From Promerops cafer (lineage: Eukaryota; Chordata; Aves; Passeriformes; Nectariniidae), in contig VZSE01002737.1 of assembly GCA_013398275.1 (NCBI GenBank), positions 65,961 through 129,960 of the forward strand: a stretch of DNA of 64,000 nucleotides, written 5' to 3'. The notes under the pieces are model-generated. The model worked only from the letters and a program-made list of their open reading frames with translations. It made no database searches and had not been told where the DNA came from. Positions 13,936 to 26,647 of the stretch are shown piece by piece; the stretch's first letter is position 1, and each line of letters opens with the position of its first letter. The translations under genes and the position numbers were made by a program.

Positions 13936-13995
13936 AACAACAACAACAACAACAACAATAATAATAATAATAATAATAATAAAAACAACAACAAC
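13936..13995. repeat. Compound AAC/AAT microsatellite
   Basis: About seven AAC units run into about nine AAT units, then an A run and four more AAC units. The switch from AAC to AAT and back suggests point mutation followed by expansion. It is likely length-polymorphic. Confidence 0.95.
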
Positions 13996-15094
13996 ATGCC
14001 TCACAATTTAGGCCATTATTAATTTTCTCTGTCTTTTTGAAAGAGCAAAAGAAATGGAAGTATTTTCAATTTTTCCTGCAGAAATTAGCCCATTCCTAAA
14101 GTGTTTATCATAAAGCACTTGCATACACTGTTCCTAGTAAGTGCATGAGTGAGTGAGAATATGCACATGTGCTTGCATGCACATTGTTCACACCCATGTG
14201 CCTAGTCATGCATGCATAGGTAAATACATGTATCAGAGCTCTGTACATGAAATTGTAATTTCTCGACAGTTGTGATTATTGAAAGGAAAAATTAAGGATC
14301 CCTTGAAAAAGTTTTCACATCTCATTATGGTGGGAGGGCTGTTTCTAAATACTAAATCCAAAAGAGTCCTGCAATATCAGGCAGAGTTGTAAAAACCCCA
14401 GGTGATTTGAAAAGAAAGTTGGCTGATAATTCTAAATACTAAAAATTCTTCCTAATGAGTTACTTCTTCAAGTCTCACTAATTACTATGAAAGAAAGTCG
14501 CACAGGCACACCAAATTCTTATTTATAGGTATGAAATGCTTTCATGTTAAGACAAAACTAAACTGAATTTCCTTACATATCTTATTATCTAGGTCTCAGA
14601 CAAAACTGATGTGAAATTCACAGATTCTGAACCTGCCCTCACGAGCTCAAACTTAGGGTAATATCTTCAGCTTTCATGTAGTTGTTGCAAAAAACCTCAA
14701 AGCAGCTCCCTCCTCTCTATCAAAAAAAGCTGTTATCTTTGGAATTAATCTCACTGCCTGTATAGAATTAATCCTATCTAGTTTCGGTAAGCCTTTGTAT
14801 ATGTATTTATATGATCATACCTGCTTTTTTCAGGCATCAGAGGATTGCTTGTGGAATTAATTCCCTGGCAGACTTTACAGCAGTGTATAATGTAAAATTG
14901 TTTACTGAGCTACAATGTGATCTTCATTTTCTGGAGGAACAAACACAGCGATGTTGCAGAAATGCAAAGCTGCTATGCTAGAAAAATGACATTGATCTTA
15001 CCCATACTCTGCATTCTGCTTCCAAATCTTGCGAGCCCAAATAAGCTAGTAAGTGAAAATGGTGCCTTGAAGGTATTATGGAAAATGAAATTGG

Positions 15095-15129
15095 AAAAAA
15101 AAAAAAAAAAAGAAAACCCAAAACGAAAC
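15095..15129 (+). repeat. A17 run with A/C-rich extension
   Basis: Seventeen A residues (15095-15111) continue into A/C-rich sequence with CCC and CG interruptions. I could not find a recognisable retroposon body or target-site duplications, so I do not call a processed pseudogene. Confidence 0.8.
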
Positions 15130-15441
15130 CTCTCTCAGATGAAATAGGATAACATTTTTATGGCATTCATTGGTAGTTCTTGAGCCAGAATATACTCAAG
15201 CATATTGGGTTGCTTGCCCAGAATCTAGTTGTTAACAAACACATTTGGGAGATCAGGACTACAAATCTACCACTGTGCATATGCTGTGTGATTGTCCCAT
15301 ATCTTTTGGGAGAAAAGTTATTGGAGGAATTACCCTGACTGGGGGCACTCAGTTTTAGTAGGTTTTGTCATGCACAGTATTTTCCTTTTACGTCCATAAG
15401 AGCAAATAGAAATCGCTCCAGAGGGTAAAAATTGCAGCCAA

Positions 15442-15458
15442 ATATATATATATATATA
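15442..15458. repeat. TA dinucleotide repeat
   Basis: There are eight uninterrupted AT units followed by ACATACA. It is a simple microsatellite. Confidence 0.95.
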
Positions 15459-17571
15459 CATACAAACAGGAAAAATAAATCAACCACTGAATTGTACATG
15501 AACTCAGTGCTTTGTTGGGTATCATCAAATGTTAAAAACCAAATCAAAAGACATACAGACAAACAAAAGTATCCTCTTTTATTAGGAAAGTGAATGCCAT
15601 GGTTTTATAGGTCTTACTTCTAATTCCCTGTTGTGATTCATTATCTCTGGTGGAGGATAGGGACTGCAGTAGCTTTGTTAACTATTTGTCATTTAGACAG
15701 TCCTGTGTATTATATAGGAGAGAACCAAAGGCAGACAGAGTTATTTTAATCTTGTGGGGTTTTCTATGTTTAGACAAGTTTTGTTTGTGCTTTGTAGGCT
15801 CTTTGTGATGTGTCACCTGACCTCTCATTCTGAAATAACTTTTCATAGGTTTTTATTTAACAGAATCATTTTATCATTGACATTTCTTTTTTCACTGAGC
15901 TACAGCCTAAGTGCCACACAGTCAATAATGTCCATTGGGAAAGATCCAAAACAGGAGGCTGGGAGCACATCACCAGGCAGGACTAAGTTGCCTCAGAGGT
16001 GCTACTTGGTGCTGAACTTGGAAAAGTAATTACTGCAATATTTAATTCTGCTTGAAGTCAATGTCATGCAGGTGAGGACTTAACACTCTCTGGGTGCTAA
16101 AGCTTTTAGAGTCAGACTTCACAAAAGTGCCTGTATTTCTGACCTTTAGGCGAGTTCTTTCCTTGTCCCTTCCCTCTTGCAGAAACATGTAGAATGTACC
16201 TCTCAATTTTTCTGTCTTTCAAAAATGCCTCATCTACATCTCTCTTTTTTGGTTCTGGAGTATGCTCCTACCAAAATCTCTCCAGGAATTAGATACACCA
16301 GGACAGAATCATCTGCTGAGGATAAAGCATGATGTGTTTAGAACAAAAATTGCACTTCATGTGTACCTTCCTACGCTGTTGTAAAGTCTTGAACTACAAT
16401 ATATTGAAAACTTTTGTGACTCTTTATAGCCTCAATGAAAGATAGTGCTTTTTGTGTACTTAAATAAATATCCCCAATTAATAAATCTGGTGTATAAAGC
16501 CTCACCTGAAATCTCACCAATCTGCTTGAAGCTGCCTGGCATTTCTGGTTTTGATCCCAGCTGGGAATACCAAGAGAATTGGTTTTATCATTGCGAGAAG
16601 ACTACAAGGCTGTGAGTGTACATTTATAAATGAGTATACATATTTATGTATGCATGTAAAAAATAGGATTTAAAAAAAATCAGTTACATGTTGCACAAGC
16701 AGTGTGTAAAAGTTTCAGGACGGAGTCCAAGCTTATCCAAAGAAATTCAGTAGTGCTACACTCAAACCCATTTTAAACTTGAACTTTTCTGCTCTTTACC
16801 ATGGAGACATGCATGGGCAATAGCCTCTCAGATAATCAAATTCAAACTATCGTATTACATTAACCAAAAGTTAATAACCAGAAGGCCCCAGAAGTGAATT
16901 AAAAGGAGAAATGTGTTAAGAACACTGAAATGAAGGGGAGACTGAGCAGAATTAAGGAATAAAGGGAAGATAAGTAAAAGAAATAACAACTTGGTGCTTT
17001 TTATGCAAAGAGCTCAGCAATCTCTATCTTGTGGTTTAAGGCTGGAATCAATTTATCTATATTTGGACATGCCTCGCAGTGCCAAGGGGAGCCAGGAGCC
17101 CAGGGAATCTATAAACATTTGCACAATAATTAACACCAGCCTTGCTAGCAGAGCCCAGGCAGCCCTGGTTCAGCACACATTCTGCCCATCAGCAAGCCCT
17201 GGGGAAGATTCGAGCCCTTAGGGAGAGCACACCGTGTGACGTGTGAGTCTGCCCAGCACAGCTGCATCTTTTCCTTCTGGATTGTCTAGTGTCCCCAGCA
17301 AGGCTGGTGTGCTGCTGCAGAAACTCAAAGGAGCTCCCACCCAAGTGCCGGGCAGTGGCCAAATAAAGACTTGTGAGTGAGAAAATGAAGAAGTTGTATA
17401 CTTAAATCCATGCGTTTTTAAAAGCAGTACTGCTACCATGAGCTGGATAACCAAGTTTGAAATGGCAAAGCTATGTGGATTTCTGTCTGCATGACTTAAT
17501 GGTCTGCTAAGCATCACTAAGGCTAATTGAAAGCCAAAAAAACCAGTAACTGGTTTCAGGTGGGGTATATT

Positions 17572-17962
17572 CCCAGGTTCCCAGCAGGACTAGGGAAGTG
17601 GTAATTCCTCTGTTCTCGGCACCGGTGAGGCCACAGCTGTGTGTTAAGTTTTGGGGCCCTAACTACAAGAAAGAGATTGAGGTGCTGGAGCATGTCTGGA
17701 GAAGGGCAATGAGCTGGTGAAGGGCCTGGAGAACAATCAACCTGTGAGGAGTGGCTGAGGGAGCTGGGGGGGTTCAGTCTGGAGAAAAGGACCCTCAGGG
17801 GACACCTTATCCCTCTCTAAAATCACCTGAAAGAAGGGTTTAGTGAGGTGGGGGTCAGTCTCTTCTCTCAAGTAACAAGAGACAGGACAAGTAAGGACTG
17901 AGAAAACATCCAAAAGGAGATTTTCCCCGTGTTAGAAAAAACTTTTATGGTGACAAAGTTAG
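17572..17962 (+). repeat. CR1 LINE fragment (end of reverse transcriptase ORF)
   Basis: The sequence tracks the end of the CR1 ORF2 in order. It has GGTGAGGCCACAG, then TTTTGGGGCCCTAACTACAAG, then GAGATTGAGGTGCTGGAGC, GAGAAGGGCAA, GAGCTGGTGAAGGGCCTGGA, a GAGTGGCTGAGGGAGCTGGG block and TTCAGTCTGGAGAA. It continues with GGACACCTTATCCCTCTCT, ACCTGAAAGAAGG and the GTGAGGTGGGGGTCAGTCTCTTCTC block. After about 17900 it decays into a divergent but still alignable tail near 17962. It has no 3' octamer tail and no full-length ORF, so it is a dead, 5'- and 3'-incomplete copy. CR1 is the dominant LINE of birds and other sauropsids. Confidence 0.93.
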
Positions 17963-20900
17963 CTGAGATAAAATCCTCATTCAGGAAAGCATCTGGTGAC
18001 ATGCTCGTGTCCTATTGACAGCAGTAGGGCTTAAGCTAATGCTGAAAATTAAGTATATGTTTAAATGTTGAAAAAAAGATATGCTTAAATATTGAAAAAA
18101 AGATGCATTCCAAGATTATGGACTTTGATTATTGTGGATATTTGTTTAAGTAACATAAGGACAACAGCTTTCTTGGCCCAGTTACATGATAGAAAAGTCT
18201 TGCATTCATCTCTTTGTGCTATGGAAATTTAACTGCCCACAAAAGAACACCAGAATTAAGCAGGTAGTGAGTTGAATCCCACTCTCCCAAGGGAAAAAGA
18301 AAAAAAAAAATTAGCAAACCTCAGCTTTCTACTTGTGAGGGACACAAGTTACTATGTTTTCAAACAGCATTTGACTGTCACACTCTTAAAAGTTACAAGA
18401 ACACAGGCTAGACTAACACAGAGCACCCTTATGACTGAGTACATGCACTAAACATGGATGTGCCAAGACAGCTGTTCTTCTGTAACTTAGTCTTTTCTTT
18501 TGGCACCCAGAGCACAAATATAAAACTCTTTATGGGAGGTAATAATTTGACTCAGACTAAGTTTCAAATGTTTTTCTGATGGAAAACCTCTTTCCTACTG
18601 GTTTTGCTACTTGAAGAATATTTCTGTTTTCCAGAAATAATTTGAAATTTGCATCAGACAAAATTCCGATTAGTATATAAATTTGAAAGCTCCACCATTG
18701 CTTTTCTTGCACTGGAGGAGACATCTATGATGCATTCTGTCACATTTGGGTTTTTTTCTTCATTTCGCTTTTTAAGCACTTTATTTGAAAAATCCTAACA
18801 TGGAGTTTATTTAAAAGCATCTTTACAAGTTTTGAATGTATTTTGAAGGAAAATTCCCAAATATATCTTCTTACATGGTAGAGAGGGGAGTGTTTGACAC
18901 ATTTATCACAAAAACACTTCTAAAAAGTGCTTAGTCTCACTAACTTCAAGTACTTTTCTATTAACACAAAAGTATGGAATCATATATTCAAGGGGATTAG
19001 GATTTGAAGTTAAAATTATTATCAGAATATTTTCAGTAATTTAAAAATTCATATATTACTGTTCTTAAAAAATAACAGCCAGAAAAGAAGATGAAAATGT
19101 TGCAAGCAAAACCAGCTGCCTCCTGTACCATTCAAATAGTGAGTCAAATATGGAATAGAGCTGTTAACCCCAGCGAGAATATCTATCCCACTGGTCTGTT
19201 AAATATATTTCCTGGAAATGCATGTACTTATTTCATGCTTGGAAAGATACATAAAATCTCATAAAAGTGATATGAGGGGATAAATAGCCAAAAAGGTGTT
19301 GTGACAGGAAATCTGTAGATAAATGATTAACCAAGCAAGATATTTGCTTGTGTAGCAAGGGGAAGAATAGGAAGGCTTTTTTTGTTCAAGGGGTGTTTTG
19401 AGAAAGCAAGGGTGGAAAGGGAGCTTATGGTGAGGAAAAAATCACTGACAGGCAAAAAAGGGAAAGAAGGGGAACAAGGAGTGGTATTCCCAGTATTGCT
19501 CCTCTGAAGAGCACTTCAGGAAATGTCATTCTTGTCCACAGCCAATTCCAGATGTTCAAAGCAGAGAGAGAAAGAAAATGCAAGCTAGCTAGGCAAAAAC
19601 TAAGCTCTGGTGGTCTTTTACATTAGCTTTCTTTAGCACAAAGATGCTTCATGATTCAGTTATGTAAATGAGGTTTATGTAGAAAGCATGTATAATATAA
19701 TCATTTTGGAACTCTAAGCATCCAACTTACCTCCATTACAGAAAATCACTAGTGCTGCCAGTCCCTCCTTCACTTGCCATAATCATCACAGATGTGGATG
19801 ATCTATTCAGTAGCACTTCAAAAACAGGGTAGTCAGAAAAGTTATGGGTTGTTTTCCTTAATAGTGAAACCCACACCATTTTCCTTCCAAGCACAGACAC
19901 ACATCTGGCACTGTCCCTAGGGGGAAGAAGGGGTGTACATTGTTTGATGATGACCTATCAAAACCACATTTACAGAGTCTACCAGATTCTCTTTTATCCA
20001 ATTTTAGACTGGATTTTTAATCCCAGACCTCTAGGGTCAAATGGGATCTGGAGAGAGGAGAAAGTCCATTTCTTATCTGTCTGCTTCAGCACCAGAAGTT
20101 ACTGCTGTGGCAATAGGAAAGGCTTTTATTATACTCTAGTTCCTGAGGGGATCCACAGTCAAGGAACATTACCTTAGCCCTTGTGAAGCTCATATAGCTC
20201 ACTTGATCTATATAGAGCTTTACAGCCATAATTCACCCTAATCAGAAGCTGGCAATGAACTGCAATCACTTCTGCTCTACCTACAAGAAGCTCTGATGAT
20301 GCGAATTTAGTGATAATATCCAGATCTCCTCTGTAAATCTGTGCTAAAACTGAGACAAGGATCAGAGACCTGATGTGCCACCTAAAGTTGCACCAAGCTA
20401 GTGATAGGTCAGTTGCCTCTAATTTCCACTGCATTTAAAAGAGGGATAGAAAACCTCAAAACTCAGGTTTCAAACACATCTTCCTATTTCTAGAAGACCC
20501 TATAATCAAGCTAATTTTGATAGCTGGATAGTTGTACTCCAGGCATGATTTGGTCAAAGAAGTGAAGCTACTTCAATATATTTGACAGAAATGAACAATT
20601 AACTACTTAAGTTAAATTTAATAGTACTAGGAAAAAACCCCTCTATGGAACTCATAGATTATACCCTGGGGATACATAAGACTGATTTTTAGGAGAGGAC
20701 TTGATTATGCCATCTTCACTTTATTTGTCCCCTGCCTCTCTGGGTAATGGTTCAACTGCTCTCTAACAATTAAACATTTTAAAAACTTGTTATACCTGTG
20801 GCAAAGTTATTTCTTCTTTTGAGGTTTTAGGTTCTTTCTGTAGTGGAATAATGAAATATATTTGAAGTATATTTGAGGCACTTGAGGTGTCCTTGATCCA

Positions 20901-23900
20901 GATAACTCAGAAAAGACCAAGAGGATGCAGCTGCCATCCAGAAACAGCAAAGCTCCATTCAGTAAACCTTGGTCCATCTCTGTGGGAATACTTTAGGAGA
21001 TTCAAGACCAGTAACTCCCAACTACTTAATACATTTCTATCTCATGATGGAACTTCATGACACAGAGCAGGTGGCTCAATGAAATTCAGAATGCTGTCAC
21101 AGGGCTGTAAGGTAGGAAGAGAGGTTTAGTCAATTGAAGAGCATGGTGGGCTCAAAAGTCATACCTCCCATTCACACACCCTGGAGCAGGGGGTATTTTG
21201 TTATTTATCTTCACCAGAGGATTACCAAATATTGATTGCATATTTTTTGTATGTCCAGTCTCTCCCTTTGTCAAACAAAATACTGTGGGTGAATGTCCAT
21301 GTACATTACAAAGATACATACACCTTTAATCAGATTCCTGGACTTCACAAATGGGGGAAGCTTTCTCAAAGTTACTCTTTCAGTCTCTTTATCATTTTTG
21401 ACCAAGTTTGTGGATCTGAGCACTGCTTTTAGAAGGCAGGAAGGAATAAGATGTGGCATCCCTTTATTCCTACCTTGAGGAGTTTATTACATCCATGATA
21501 TTTTCCTACAGCACATCAATCTCTCTTTTTATTCTGACTTGTCTTTGCCTCCTTTTGTACTTTATATTGATCATGTCATTAAGCCCTCAGATCTTCCACC
21601 ACAATGAGTATATTCCACTAAAGGCAATAGTACATGAACATCTGCTTACTGTAATGGTGCAGATTCTCTCCTTATACACCAGACCCTTGCTGCCTTTTTT
21701 AAATGATTGCATAATCCCCCTTTATTTTGTTCCTGTGCTGTGGGACCATGCCTGCCATCGTGTTGTATGCTGGGGATTTTACACTGGGAGTGACTGCTGA
21801 GATTCAGTTCCAGAAAAGATGTGACAATGAGAATCTAAACATACAATACAGAGTAATTGTTCCCAAGGTGACTGTAAATCTGGGCCAGGGAACATAGTTT
21901 TGAAAGGTACAACTCACATTTATGGAATAGCAGCTGTAAATTATCATAGTCTCTCAAAAAAGCTATGACAATTCATACCAGCTCTAGGAGTATCCCTGAA
22001 TTCATGAAGAAAATTTAATACTCAGACACATTTAATGAAACAAGAGGGTTAGCACATTTATGTAGAAGGGCAATTCAGAAACCCATGTTAAAAGAGAAAT
22101 GTCCAATGTCTTTAAAAAGTCATGACTGTATATATTTGAATATAAATCTTCCCCCTAGGATTTCATGAGCAAATACAATGTACAAGGCATATAAATTTGC
22201 TGTTTAAGATTTCATAGATGGGGTAACCTGAACTGTACACATTCTGGCTTCTCTGGGGTGAAAACACAGAAAATTTTAAAATTGGGTGCATGTTTTGTTC
22301 AATCTGGCATACTCTGCTTCAATCTACTTAATTCCACCAGCTTTAATAAACATTGCTCCGTTCACAGTGGCAGCATGGAGAAATTGGCAGATTAGCCTTG
22401 AATTGATATGGTAAACCAAATAAATCTGCCAGACTCTTTTCTTCTTCCCTTTAGCTGCTGAATGCCCAGCTCAGGCCTGAGGCAGGCACACACATACAGT
22501 GCAGACTGCGGTGTGCTGCACGATGCAGGGCTGTGAAGCATGAAAAGGTTGATTGGAGTGAAAGCTCTGATAATCACGCTTTCATCTAAACACCCTAGTG
22601 GGGCTTGAGAGGAAGGAGAGCTGTGTGCAGGAGGTCAAGAGTGGTTAATATTAGGACAGGCTAAATGACACCTCTTAAACAACTGCTGTTGTGCTTCAGA
22701 GAGTGATGCTGCACACGTCAGCGGTGGCAGACACACAAAGCATATATTGGAAATCAGGATTTTAGTGCTCTAGCAAGTGAAGACAGATGAATAGCCAACA
22801 GAGGCAAACTTCGAAAGCCATCCTCAGCCTCAAAAATCTGCTTTGGTTTCTCAGGAAAACCATCTAGTAGGGATTATAAGATAAATGTTCAATTAATTTA
22901 TGTCAACAAAGTTTTTTCTCTGTAAAAATGGAAAGGTCACGCTTATGACTTGAAAGAAAGACTGAAACTGACTGAATCCTGGATCAAGTTTACACAATAT
23001 TTAGCATGAGAGTTTTCTGATCATTACAAGCTTCGTTTCAATTTTCTTCAGATTTCCAAAAGACAGTTTATCCTGATTATGTCCACTTAAGACAGAATAT
23101 GTTAAAATTCAGTATAGTTTGAGTTATCTATGGATAAAAATATTATTTGAATATGTGATAACCAACTGGATGTGTTTTATTTGCTTGTTAACCCCAAAGC
23201 AACAAATACATTTTAATAAATACAGAAGGAAAAAGAGTGAAAACAATCAGCACCTTTTGTTTGACAGGAACAAAGGAAATGTCAGGCCAAAGAATCAGTC
23301 TTTTTCAGAAATTTATAAGCATCTGAAAAGAAGAGCTTATAAATGAATGTGCTTCTTCAACCAGAACAAGCACACTGTGACTGCAAAGCTATCATAATGC
23401 AACAGTGTACCAGTGGGAAATAAACACACATCAAGAAATCTTATTATTTCTATGAGTGTGCTTCAACGTGAGCAATTCTAATGAGTACAACAGCAACTGC
23501 CTTCCTACAGTTACTCTGCAGGTGTTCTTCTCACACAGAGTTTGGTGGGACCCAAGCTTTATCAAACTTCTTTGGGCCCAGAAGATACTGGAAGGAGAGG
23601 CTTCCCTGAAATTTCTTTTCTTAGCTTACAAATCTGCAGGTCACTTCTGCCACACCCTTTTATCCCCTCCAGTAAGGATATACATGGAGCTAGAGTATTA
23701 ACAATGCTTTTGTATCTCTGCCACACATTTTGGGTTTTGGGTAAAGTGCATTGCTTTCTTTTGCTCTTTATTTCCTTGATGCTGCCAGTAATTCCAGTTT
23801 CCCATCCAGCAGTGCAAATCCCATTAATTCTAATGAAGTCAGTGGTTAGGATTACTACTAAGATAGTCAAATTTTTCTTTCTGGGCCAATCCAATATTTT

Positions 23901-26480
23901 AAACAGTTCCATGTAATTCCTTATGCAATGGGAACAATTTAGACAATCCTGAGGAGAAAGAGTTATTTCTAGGCATCCTTTGGCTGCATCTTTCAGACAA
24001 GAAACTTTCAAACTCATAAAATTATACCTAGATGCAACCTATAATTTCATTTTATTTCATAAGCTATACTTAGCTCACTGCAAAAAGTATTAGGAACAGA
24101 TTTTCAGTTGCAGTAAATAATTATAGTTCAGTTACAGCCAAAGAAGTTTTTTTTTTATTTATGTTCCAAAAGATCTGACCTACAGAAGAGTACAGTGATT
24201 ATCTCTCCAGTCTAAGGAGAGGACTCTTCTCATGTCTCATGTATTTTAGGTCTTCTAAAGAGTTTTATTTCCACATAGTGGGTAACCTGCTTCCCTGATA
24301 CTGATGACTTTATTCATTAAGTATTCTCATATTAATACCTTTGTTGATTTAATTAACTTTTATAGATATTTTCTTTCGACTTCTATGCTTTTCTATTATG
24401 AAAAGTACCAAGTGCTTTAATGTTTTGCAATTTAGAAAGGCTACATATTGCTCTGCAGGTCAAAATTCAAGGAGTGCATAGTAAAATTAAAAATTGTCTC
24501 AAAGCTATTCAAACGCTATCTCCATTATTTAGGAGATGGACTCTAAAACCTTTGACATTCCAAATATGCAGTAGATTCTTACTTAAAAATAACCCATAAA
24601 ACCAATGGACTTTAGGAGGATCAGAGTTCAGGACCCTTCACAATCTCCTCTGCCATTTGCTCCCCTAAACAAGCCTGTCTTTTTTGAGTCCTGAGATAAC
24701 TTGCCTTTATGCCTTGATGCCTGCACTACAGAATGCAAGCGTGCTGTCACAAATACCGAAATGAAGAACTTGTTTTCTCATAAAGGAGGGTCAAGATCAT
24801 CTTATTTCAGTTTGGAGATTTTAACATCTTTTGGACAGGTGCCCTGAAATAAAATCGATAGAAAATTAAGCCACCTGGCTTGAACTCAGCACCTGCAGTT
24901 GAAACATGTTGTAAGTGGCTCTCAAATACCTGCCACCACTCCAGCTGTGAGGGAGTGTAGGGGACAGGATAGGCTGGAGAGTGCAGCTGTGACTGTGGAG
25001 AATATCACTGCTCTCAAATCACAAACACAGGAAGACAAATGACACCACTATGTCTGCAAAACTCTTGGTTCAGCCTGAAAACTCCTCTGTGCTCCAGAGA
25101 TATTTTGACTTGGCTTTGAGTTGGGTTTCAGTCTGCTCGGAATTAAGCTAAGCATTGTGATGGAGTTGAGAGACCGTGTAACTTACACGTTTCCAGGTAA
25201 TAAAACAAAAGAGAAAAAAAAAAGATGGATTAGTGCACTTCATGCACTGTGCAAGTATTCCCACAAGTTTTGTAAAGTAATGAGTTTGATGCTTGAATAG
25301 GCCAGTAGCTCTGAAGGCAAATTATTGTTTGGTTTATCTTCCGCTCTTTTAAAAACTTGTCTTGGGATCTTTAATTTCCATGTAGGCAACCAAATAGATC
25401 TTTAATTTAATATGTCCTCTGAACAACTTACAACTTCTTACAGTGCAGCAGCTACCCCTACCACCCCCAGCACTGCACTGCACTGCCAGCACCAGGCACA
25501 GGCCCTTTCATCTAATCTGGGATGGTTTCAGCCAAGAGCAAAAGTGGGAGCACCACAAATCACAGAGTGTACTCACCTAGTGCTATTCTGGTTTCATCTC
25601 CATTAGCACAAACAGCAGCACTTGCTCTTTGTAAATTTTCAGTTCAAAAGGAATTGTAGATTAAAACCTTTTGTTCTCAAATTGTTGGTAGTGACAGCTC
25701 AGAAGGGCTGCATAACCACTCTTTGGGAGATAATGGTCTTAAGCTCTCCCTCAATATTCCTCAACACAAACTTCTGATGCATCTTTCATCTAGCAATTCC
25801 TGAATCAACTTTCTCACAGCCCTACTAATACTTCTAATCACACGTATTCAGTTTTATTTGAATTTACTGCATAAAATTTATAATCCCAGTAATAGGAAAG
25901 GAAGGGGTTCTGATTTGACCAGGAGAGCTGAAAATGCATTTGTACAGTATCCCTGCATACTCTCTCAGAGAATCAAGTTATTGTGTCACATTCCACTTTG
26001 AACAAGGTCTAGAGTAATCTTCTTAAATACACAGTTCAGGGGATCTGTGAGAAATTGTGAAGTTTTTGGAGTTTTGTCCCAGAAGAAGCACAATAGGGAT
26101 TTGGAGTAATTTTTCTGAGGTAATTAAGCATCTAAATAGCCTTAACTTTTTACTCATAAACTGCTGCAAAAATTTCTGCCCTTTTGCACCATTGTTTAGC
26201 TCTGCAACCGCACAGAGTTGGCTGCTGACACACAGAGAGTCTCTAGAGCTTGGCAAGACCCAGATCTACCAGTATTTTCCTATTGCTTCACATAAGGGGT
26301 CTTACCAGTGGTCACTGTTTCTCTGCCTCATTCAAGTTGGGTTTTGTTCACAAAAGTCACACCAGTACCCTGTGAGGATCAGGGGGTTTGGTCATCAATG
26401 AAAGGATAAGCTTTATGCTAACAGCAAAGGTAAATTAGCCCTTCTCATAGATTTCTCTCCACTTTCTTTCTAAAATCATC
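17963..26480. other. Unique non-coding sequence, no gene found
   Basis: I find no gene. A 24-bp tandem pair lies at 18061-18106 and a short CACTG-type run near 25475-25490. Open frames up to 151 codons near 23.5-24.0 kb overlap on both strands and look like chance. The stretch around 22320-22600 has the mixed-base, low-repeat texture often seen in conserved non-coding DNA, but this cannot be verified from one sequence. Confidence 0.65.
18061..18106 (+). repeat. 24-bp tandem pair
   Basis: A 24-base unit of the form TTAAATGTTGAAAAAAAGAT plus ATGC is followed at 18085 by a near-copy with one substitution and a 2-base deletion. Confidence 0.9.
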
Positions 26481-26647
26481 TTGGTTGGGTTGGGTTTTTT
26501 TGGTTTTTTTTTTTGTTGTTTTGTTGGTTTTTTTTTTTTTTTTGTTTTGTTGGTGTTTTTTTTTTTTGTTTTGTTTTTTGTTGCTGGTTTTTGGGGTTTT
26601 GTTTGTTTGTTTGTTTGGGGTTTTTTTTGGTTTTTTCTTTTTTTTGG
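26481..26647. repeat. 167-bp T/G-only low-complexity tract
   Basis: The plus strand is almost purely T and G, with only two C residues and no A, over about 167 bases. It has long T runs broken by G, GG and GGGG, and a TTTG array near 26598-26617. Overlapping phenylalanine-rich (plus) and lysine/threonine-rich (minus) open frames here are composition artefacts. Read on the minus strand it is A-rich with C interruptions, which could be the decayed poly-A tail of a minus-strand retroposon, but no body is recognisable next to it. Confidence 0.92.

Larger units (their letters stand above)
9711..17571. other. Unique non-coding sequence, no gene found
   Basis: I see no gene. The region holds a compound AAC/AAT microsatellite (13936-13995), a 17-base A run (15095-15111), a TA dinucleotide run (15442-15458) and a stretch near 14150-14225 of alternating purine-pyrimidine sequence with ATGCATGCAT-type motifs. 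Two places (10075-10170 and 12160-12230) resemble MIR-like 3' sequence weakly, but not well enough to call. Confidence 0.65.

Noticed and set aside
23542..24017. Overlapping plus (124 codons) and minus (151 codons) frames
   Set aside because: Neither resembles a known protein. Mutual overlap and lack of exon signals suggest chance.
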